Below are positions 58,301 to 64,000 of a stretch of 64,000 nt of DNA, in pieces. The position numbers and the translations under genes are program-made. The first letter of the stretch is position 1. Every line of letters begins with the position of its first letter. The notes beneath the pieces were generated by a model. That model saw only the letters and a program-made list of their open reading frames with translations, had not been told where the DNA came from and searched no databases. Origin of the DNA: Strongylocentrotus droebachiensis (taxonomy: Eukaryota > Echinodermata > Echinoidea > Camarodonta > Strongylocentrotidae); assembly GCA_035222895.1 (NCBI GenBank), contig JAVYIG010002386.1, positions 1-64,000 of the forward strand. Direction: 5' to 3'.

Positions 58301-59642
58301 GTACCACGGTGTACCTGCCATCATAATACCCTTGACCGGAGACGCCATCGATCAAGGTGCTCGACTGAAACACCACGGCTTCGGTATTGTCCTTGACAAA
58401 ACCAATGTGACTGTGGCCATCCTGCACGTCGCCATAGATGCAATTCTCAGCAATGATAGGTAGGCCTACAATTATGGTGCCGGGGTCTGGGGTCTGGGGT
58501 GAGGAACGGAGTGCTCAGTCTGAAGATCCGGGTCCCGGAGATTCTCAGTCGAAATCCTGGTGGTATCACTTTCGCAGATGTCTTCAGGGATGTTCGCAAA
58601 TATTGACACGATCGGGGAGTTTAAAAAAAAGGTACATGGCCCCATTTCACAAAACGGTTGTTGTTATAAGTTAGTGAAATCCTTGCCTTTGATTGGTTAT
58701 CAGCAGATTTGTCACTGATTTTTGTCATTTGTCATTGAAAAAAGGCTTTGTGAAACGGGTCCCTGGTGTATGTTCTTTGGATTTGGACTTAACAAAAAGA
58801 GGTTTGTTTTATGAAAGAGTGAGAAATTTCACGAAATGGTGTAATATTAACGTATGTTTGCAAATATATGAAATCGTATTTAGAATTTTGGCGAAAGTAA
58901 GGTACTTTTTTTGTGAATGGGTATTCGACAAGCCTAAAATTATAGAATTCTATTCAAAGCCTGATTTGTGCCCCTGTCTATATCTTAATGCAAAAAGGGT
59001 ATAACAGTACTTTGTAGAAAAAGCTTCTTGAAAATAGGCAAATTAGGAGGTTTATTTAGACTCCGCTAACGATCATCTGGTACACGAATGAAAAAAATTA
59101 CACGGAGTTCCTGATGTCCCTCACCATAGTACCGTCACAATCAAAACCCCTTGCAATATGTGGATTAGCGAGTTTCGGAGCAAGATATCATGAGTGACAA
59201 GTCGCCTACAATTTTTTTTTTTTTTAAACAACAGACTCAACAGAGTAACAGCGTTTTTGCTTTTACATACAAATCTATGGATTGAAAATATGTGTATGGC
59301 GGAGCGCTCTTTTTTAGTCTCGTTGTAATTATTAGTTTCACCTCCCTTTTCCTTTACAGTTATTCTGAGTCGGCAAAAGTACTGTCCTCGCGTCTACGAA
59401 GCAGCTCGATGCATCCGGGTGATCGCGCTGCATTCTGGATCAGCCACGTGATGAAACATGGCGGCAGCTACATGAGAGGTCCACTCTTAGAACTCAACTT
59501 CATACAGCGAAATCTGCTTGATGTCATAGCGTTTTTCTTGGCCGTAATATCAGTGATTCTAGTTATAATGTGTTTTTGTATCAGATGTACGTTCCGCTGC
59601 TGTAAGCGAATGTGTTTCACTACCAAAGAAAAACATGACTGA
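46003..59642 (+). CDS. UDP-glycosyltransferase (UGT family 1), copy B
   Basis: Six exons (46,003-46,323; 49,170-49,493; 56,370-56,621; 57,539-57,761; 58,240-58,459; 59,360-59,642) match copy A in every exon length and phase and also give 540 residues. Differences are scattered substitutions, for example YHQIPYNII to YMHSPYNTV in exon 3 and an altered exon 2 start. The catalytic His45 and Asp158, TGDAIDQG, membrane anchor and KEKHD ending are all kept, so it looks functional. The gene is nearly twice as long as copy A, mainly because intron 2 is 6.9 kb and holds a tandem array. It acts as an ER-membrane enzyme conjugating sugar to small molecules (family knowledge); donor and acceptor are unknown. 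Confidence 0.93.
47473..47535. mobile_element. hAT-type terminus CAGTGGCGGATCCAGG in UGT copy B intron 1
   Basis: CAGTGGCGGATCCAGGAATT followed by a long G run, the same terminal sequence as the right end of the 27.4-29.2 kb element. The opposite end was not delimited; the following ~100 bp (GAGCGGAGCGACCAAGCGGG) belongs to the same repeat style. Confidence 0.5.
47691..47902. repeat. Near-perfect 94-bp inverted repeat
   Basis: Arms 47,691-47,784 and 47,809-47,902 are complementary at 93 of 94 positions; the single difference is GCTAGACTAACC versus GCTAGGCTAACC. The loop is 24 nt. It would form a long hairpin in DNA or in the UGT copy B pre-mRNA (intron 1). Confidence 0.9.
48715..48898. repeat. 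C-run and G-run simple repeats
   Basis: C run at 48,723-48,737 and G run at 48,880-48,896 in UGT copy B intron 1. No gene. Confidence 0.6.
49170..49493 (+). CDS. UGT copy B exon 2
   Basis: Residues 108-215. It begins AAT GCA CTA GAA CCG after TTTTGATAG, so the first residue is Asn where copy A has Tyr. Catalytic Asp is in FDVVIYDMIW. The donor is CCAG|GTTAGT. Confidence 0.92.
49761..55620. repeat. Tandem array of five ~1.14-kb units in UGT copy B intron 2
   Basis: Units start at CTAGACATATAATACTTG: 49,761; 50,898; 52,044; 53,339; 54,484. Each begins with a 9-bp perfect hairpin (ATACTTGTT-TGG-AACAAGTAT), followed by AGGTGGGCTG, and ends in AAGTGGGTCGAAATAAG with an (AATA)n tail. Units 1, 3 and 4 are nearly identical; 2 and 5 are diverged. 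Each unit has three TGACGTCA motifs, one TCAAGGTCAAGGTCG (partly altered in none of the five) and two alternating GC-rich tracts. There is no long ORF. Confidence 0.9.
53204..53334. repeat. Paired hairpin modules after array unit 3
   Basis: Two ~72-bp modules: GGCAATTTTAACAAAATTAT and then a hairpin with arms AGGTGGTCTGTAT and ATACAGCCCACCT around TAG (53,228-53,256 and 53,300-53,328). Its right arm contains CAGCCCACCT, the exact complement of AGGTGGGCTG near the start of every array unit. Confidence 0.85.
55637..55752. repeat. Paired hairpin modules after array unit 5
   Basis: Second pair of the same modules (hairpins 55,662-55,690 and 55,721-55,749), ending at AATAATAGCCTAATAATAGC. The pattern is therefore unit-unit-unit-module-module-unit-unit-module-module. 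Confidence 0.85.
55880..56110 (+). mobile_element. tRNA-derived SINE (+ orientation)
   Basis: B box GGTTCGATCCC at 55,945 in CGGGAGGTCGTGGGTTCG, a body with GAGTCATACCAAAGAC, and a tail CTACCCTGGGTAAATAAAAC ending in ATT repeats. The left end is uncertain. It is in UGT copy B intron 2, just after the array. Confidence 0.65.
56150..56233 (-). mobile_element. tRNA-derived SINE head (- orientation)
   Basis: On the minus strand from 56,233: CCGGAGTGTTGGCTCAGTC (A box), GTAGAGC, then GGGTTCGAACC (B box) and GCGTCATACCAAAAGAC. It is closely related to the + SINE next door, so the pair is convergent and can fold back. It may retain a tRNA-like fold, but adjacent SINE body marks it as repeat, not a tRNA gene. 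Confidence 0.65.
56370..56621 (+). CDS. UGT copy B exon 3
   Basis: Residues 216-299, acceptor TGTTTACAG, donor AAAT|GTAAGA. This exon shows the most amino-acid change from copy A (YMHSPYNTV; SISSLVGTYTDLI). Confidence 0.92.
56930..57030. repeat. (CT)n tract in UGT copy B intron 3
   Basis: CT-rich microsatellite. Copy A intron 3 lacks it. Confidence 0.8.
57539..57761 (+). CDS. UGT copy B exon 4
   Basis: Residues 300-373 plus one base. The protein is almost identical to copy A (GEPKFKLPPN for GEHKFKLPPN). The acceptor is TTGGCTAG and the donor is TTAG|GTAAGG. Confidence 0.92.
57824..57950 (+). mobile_element. tRNA-derived SINE in UGT intron 4, copy B
   Basis: Orthologous in position to 37,802-37,990 (ACATGGTCCAGTGGAAAC, then GGGTTCGAGTTCCGC). 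An extra ~115 bp separates the head from the GACAGGTTTGACTGAAC tail relative to copy A. Confidence 0.6.
58240..58459 (+). CDS. UGT copy B exon 5 (signature exon)
   Basis: Residues 374-446 plus two bases, with the same signature as copy A, including TGDAIDQG. Substitutions: YETM for YETV, QGAR for QGVR, AILHVAIDAILS for DILRVAIDAILN. Confidence 0.92.
59360..59642 (+). CDS. UGT copy B exon 6 (membrane anchor)
   Basis: Residues 447-540 and TGA: AAFWISHVMKHGG, then the transmembrane helix, then the Cys/Lys-rich tail with KEKHD. AATAAA at 59,734 is conserved with copy A. Confidence 0.92.
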
Positions 59643-59733
59643 AAAGAAATACTACCTCGATTTTTTTTTTCTTTTAGCAGAATGACCATCCCATGATTCC
59701 GAGTATCAAGAGAGATAAGTCATGCTGCCAAAT

Positions 59734-59739
59734 AATAAA
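59734..59739 (+). terminator. Polyadenylation signal, UGT copy B
   Basis: AATAAA 92 nt after the stop codon, in the same context as the copy A site. Confidence 0.55.
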
Positions 59740-60090
59740 AAATAGCCTTGAAGTAATGCCCAATCTAGCTCTACATGCCATCCCAACTATATTTCTTAAA
59801 TGGCGGTGAAAAAAGGAGGGAAATGAGAGAACCGAGAAAGGGGTTGGGGGGAGGCTACGCGAAAAGAAGATGATGGGCCTATACAACTCGAAACTTGATG
59901 GCCTTGTTTTCTTGCTTTTAAATTTTGATAAGTCTGGTGATTTGGTGTTTGATTTTTGTTTAATGTTTTTTATGTCATCATTATCTTAGCAGTGAAAAAT
60001 CTTCACCATAGAGTAAAAATGTTGTAGCTTTTGAAAATGATATTTTATATTTGGTATCAAATATGTTTATTATGTGCTTTTATTCTTAGC

Positions 60091-60770
60091 ATTCGAGAAC
60101 TTTTTATATGATCAAGCAAATGCATATTAATTTGTATTTGTATCGATTGTATATACGTATAGGCTAAGGATATGTTACATGTTTTACTTATCAAAAATTA
60201 GTGCGCACATTGATTCACATTTCCCCCAAGAGAGTACTTCATGATGAATAATTCTACCTCTTTTTTAATTTCTTAAAATGAGTAGATCTATAGATATTGT
60301 GAACTTTCCTTTTAAAGTTGTGTAGAGATAGAGTATGTATTTAGTAGCACTGCGCCGGTCGCTCATGGAAAATATCATTTTGTATTTTATAGAGAATTTT
60401 AGAAAAATAAATATAATCCTGATATAATCTGACATTTGCACTGCATATTCAGCTTTCTTAATTCAGTGCGTGATGCATTTAATCTACACTGCTTCTCTTT
60501 ACCCTGATGGATAAGTGGGTATAGATATATATAGGATACGATGGTTGTATTGTTTGAATAGTCTGTACACGCGAATGTGTATGGCGACAGGTTGGAATGC
60601 TTCTCATTGTATGGATAAACAATACGCTGTGTATGTGTGGAAGAGCAAGTTTGTGGAATGAATTAGGTAATAATCATTATTTCGAAAAAAATATATAACT
60701 TAAAGCGGTTGAAAAAAATGAAACAACCTTAGGGGAAACACACCGGAAGGAATTTTCCAAGAAGATGTAA
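60091..60770. other. Single-copy AT-rich flank after the duplication
   Basis: No gene, RNA or repeat recognised. Confidence 0.4.
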
Positions 60771-60799
60771 TATTTGTTTCAAAAATTATAATTATTATT

Positions 60800-60975
60800 A
60801 TAATTTGTGTGTGCGGGGGTGTTATTTTTTTCGGCGGCACAGATTGGGGTTAGGTGCGTGTTGAGCCTATAGGAAAGTTTAGGGTTATGGTTAGGGTTAA
60901 ATCAAGACCTCTTTTTTTAAAAAAAGCCCCAATCTGTGCCGCAGAAAAAAATGACGCGTGCGGGGGGGGGGGGGG
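60800..60975. repeat. Inverted repeat with telomere-like core
   Basis: Arms: TTTTTTTCGGCGGCACAGAT with TGGGG, and CCCCAATCTGTGCCGCAGAA with AAAAA. The interior has GGGTTATGGTTAGGGTTAA (about 60,881-60,900). It is a likely small foldback element; the telomere-like repeat is only two to three copies. Confidence 0.6.
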
Positions 60976-61396
60976 ATCAGTGCTCTGAGCATGAACTAGA
61001 CGGCTTCTTTTACCACTTTAACATAAGGCGAATTTTCTAGTCTAGGGTGAAATAGGGGGGGGGGGGTATAAATGCAGATGTAAGAAACCACGATATTATA
61101 ATACACGTAACTATGAGTGCGCACATAATACAGTGCATCTTTCACCCATTACATTATTACTGGCCTTTCAGCAGGCGACGGCTGCCGAGAAAATGATCAC
61201 AATACCCTGTTCTATTTGCTCAAGATTCCGTTCTGGTTCTATATGAATATGGGTCAGACATAAGGTCAACCAACTTTAAAAGAGTGAAGTACCAGTTTAC
61301 ATCTGTTATCGCAGATTTACAATAGTGTTGCATTCAACAAGCATAAAGCCATTGTTGGATATTGCTAGATAGATCATGAAAGGCTGAGGCTGGGTA

Positions 61397-61735
61397 GAGA
61401 GAGAGAGAGAGATAGAGAGTGAGAGAGAGAGAGAAAGAGAGAAAGAGGCAGAGAGAGAGAGAGAGAGAGAGCGAGAAAAGAGAGCGAGAAAGAAAGAGAG
61501 AGAGAGAGACGATTAGAGAGATCGAAAGATATATACGAACAATAATATAGGCTGAACTTATACGATAGTGAATAAACATATTTTTCCCACGTATATCAGT
61601 TGCCCATCCTTAACCCCTCCCTTTTTCTTCTCTCTCTCTCTCTCTCTCTCCCCCCCTCTCCCCCTCTCTCTCTCTTTGCCTCCTTCCATTTCTATTCCCC
61701 TCTCTCTTCCCATCATGGGCTCTTTCTAATTCGTT
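61397..61735. repeat. (GA)n tract facing a (CT)n tract
   Basis: GA tract at 61,397-61,510 and CT tract at 61,628-61,735, about 120 bp apart; the two can pair as an inverted repeat. Ser/Leu- and Arg/Glu-rich frames here are artefacts. Confidence 0.8.
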
Positions 61736-61799
61736 TTCTGATATTAATATTGGAATCAAATTGACTATAATTATATACAAACCTCGACATTTAAAGGTA

Positions 61800-64000
61800 A
61801 AGAGGGAGGGGGTAAAATTATAATTATGGGGATTCAAACACACCAAAAACCAAAAAAGAGAAATGCTTAAGTTGAACGAAGGAGGGAAATGAAGGAAAGT
61901 GAGATATTAACAAAAGTGAAAACTAGCGAATAACAATGACGGCGTATTTTGATAGCAGTGATTACAATGCAAATTTAATTGTTCTGTATATAATTGCCGT
62001 TTACATGTATTTACAATTGTTTATATTTGTACAAGAAGCCATTTGAAATGACTTTAAAATCGGACCAGGATCCTTATCATCATACAAAATGTACATAATC
62101 TACAAACTAAGGTTAATTCAATTCAATATCAATATTTGTGGATTCTGCTCACAGGGATGTATATTTTCATATTTTGCTGTCTACATTGCATAATTATACC
62201 AAACTGTTTATTTACATGAAACCCTATCTCATTTCTAATTCAATTCGTTGCAGAACTAAAGGCCTATGCTCCACATTCTAAATACAATAAGCTTAAGCCA
62301 TACGCTACTTGAAGCACTACCGCAAAATCCCCTCTAGCGCCATCTCGGGTCAGCTGTAGCAGTATGTTCCCGCGTAACTAGAGTTGGTTCTCGCATCGAG
62401 TCCTGGGTAGCCATGAGATAGCAGACCGATTAATTTATATTTAAAATGTCGTGAACCAGTAAACAACGTGAAAATAGGTTGAAATATGATATATCACTAT
62501 TTACAACAATTCTTTTACAAAATTTGATTCTGTACAGACAAATGTTACAAGTTTACAACCACAATTAAGGGATTAAGGCAGAACATGCAGTGCCAACTAT
62601 CAAAACTACTGAAGATTTTAACTGATTTATATAACTGTATGATTCTATCACATATTATGTATTATAATATTGTATGGGGCAGTTGTTCATCTCATTCATC
62701 TCAAAAGTTGTTTTTACAACAGAAACGTGCAATACGAGCAATTACCAAATAAAACTATTTAGCATGATGCATTTTGCATTTGCGCGTTGCACCCTGCCAT
62801 ATTATTTTACAGTGTAACATTCCATTTTATGTCCTTTCCTTTTACGTTATTCTATTATACATTCCTTAACTTGTGAGAGTGTTAGAGTTATTTTTTTAAA
62901 TACATATTGCTCCGGTTGTCTCATTTTCGCTCGCTGGACCATTGCCAGTACAAACGTAGCTAGTTCGACGGCACTACCAAACTAGAATGTTCCACTATGT
63001 TGCAGGGTGTATGTCATTGGGTGAACCGGGTGTGCGGAAATGGTGTGTTGGGGAGGGGAAGTGAGAGTGTTCGTGTGTGTGGTAATTGTATGTGTGTCAA
63101 CAATTAAGAATGACAGATGGCTAATCATAAATCTACAATGACGAGGAAACTGTCGATTTACATCACAGTCCACAGATAAATGTGCCTTGAACATATAGTA
63201 GACGGCAATCGGCAGATCAGACGACACTTGATAGTGATTTTGTATGTGAGATTGCTTTGCTAAATATAAAATACAAGAACCTTTTCCATATCTTTAAACT
63301 ATCATTGATATCTGATAATTAAACAGTTAGTAAAATAAACCTACCAAACTACATAATACAATGAAACACTTGACTTAAAGTAGGGGAGTTTGATGTGGTG
63401 CACAATTGCACCCCTCTGTAAATAATCGAATAGTCCATGGCAATCATGAATATTCATGTTTTTGCTTACCTCGGCAAAATGCTTGCCTATACTAAATGGA
63501 AAAATTACGGGGGGGGGGATGGCTGAAATGGACATAATGAACCATTCAGAACTGATCTATAATAGTTCATGTTTGTTATCATTCGTGTGCGTGACCTATA
63601 ACCTTGCAATAGCGTGGCGAATTGCGTCCAAAGTTCGACTTGTTTCACATGTGTTATATAGGCAATGGCGAGTTAGCGACCTATTTTGACCAAATTACGG
63701 TGGGTGAACTTTCAAAAGTCAATGGGACATGAGGGTTCCTATGAAAGAGCTAGTGTCAACGTACGTCGGGGTGGATGTGCTTTTCGTTTAAACAAAAATA
63801 GAATTTTTAACGATTTTTGGGGTAAAATTCCATAAGCTAACATGTTAGGCTGCTGGACTCTGACGATAGGGGGCGTTGTCCAATGAGACTATTCGGAACC
63901 ATATGATTACTCACAAAATATCTATGATCATGAAAATAACGAATTTGCTTTTTCCCGATATAATATATTCTGGGGACTGGTGACAATCAACAGTACTATT
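61800..64000. other. No gene recognised
   Basis: AT-rich sequence with short open frames only (for example 62,982-63,227 minus, His/Thr-rich from a TG/GT tract). Nothing supported. Confidence 0.45.

Larger units (their letters stand above)
42149..60090. repeat. Tandem segmental duplication, unit 2 (~17.9 kb)
   Basis: This is the second unit, holding UGT copy B. Homology to unit 1 stops at ~60,090 (after GTGCTTTTATTCTT), exactly where unit 1 joins unit 2 at 42,147. That fixes the duplication as direct and tandem. Unit 2 lacks ~2.3 kb present in unit 1 (24.69-26.97 kb) and has its own insertions. Confidence 0.85.

Noticed and set aside
60878..60900. Telomere end
   Set aside because: Only two to three imperfect TTAGGG copies, followed by 3 kb of ordinary sequence.
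62982..63227. 81-codon minus-strand frame
   Set aside because: The Thr/His-rich part comes from a TG-rich tract; no other support.

Overview
This is a eukaryotic, intron-rich, AT-rich window. Genes have short exons with GT-AG introns, Ig domains are encoded on phase 1-1 exons, and most of the sequence is transposon-derived repeats, tRNA-derived SINEs and microsatellites. Gene content and repeat style suggest a marine invertebrate deuterostome (echinoderm-like), but nothing here fixes the species. No prokaryotic operons, rRNA genes, functional tRNA genes or CRISPR arrays were seen.

Layout: 1-4 kb is repeat DNA: a palindromic GGGGCTC minisatellite and AAGTGCCCC(T)n arrays, one of them inside a hAT-like element with 8-bp target-site duplications. 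4-18 kb is mostly non-coding, with a decayed transposon-associated coding remnant (6.58-7.72 kb), a foldback element (10.7-11.3 kb), a TTAA-flanked MITE (14.2-14.7 kb) and GA-rich tracts. 18.48-23.30 kb (+) holds eight exons of a membrane receptor with two Ig domains, a transmembrane segment and a cysteine-rich cytoplasmic tail; its signal-peptide exon was not found.

From about 23.35 to 60.09 kb the window is a tandem segmental duplication of roughly 18 kb units (23.35-42.15 and 42.15-60.09). Each unit carries one complete six-exon UDP-glycosyltransferase (UGT) gene on the + strand: copy A exons at 33,630-41,254 and copy B exons at 46,003-59,642. Both code for 540 residues with identical exon lengths and phases, a signal peptide, catalytic His/Asp, the UGT signature region, a C-terminal membrane anchor and a KxKxx ER-retrieval ending. 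Both have Ala where the family usually has the sugar-contacting Gln after the signature Asp. The two genes differ in their 5' flank and in intron insertions. Because each unit can serve as the empty site for insertions in the other, several elements can be delimited and dated as post-duplication.

The largest structural oddity is in intron 2 of copy B: five ~1.14-kb tandem units (49.76-55.62 kb) plus paired hairpin modules. Each unit starts with a perfect hairpin and carries three TGACGTCA motifs, a TCAAGGTCA motif and GCGC tracts; the unit starts and the hairpin modules share an inverted 10-mer. From 60.1 to 64 kb I see no gene, only simple repeats and one inverted repeat.
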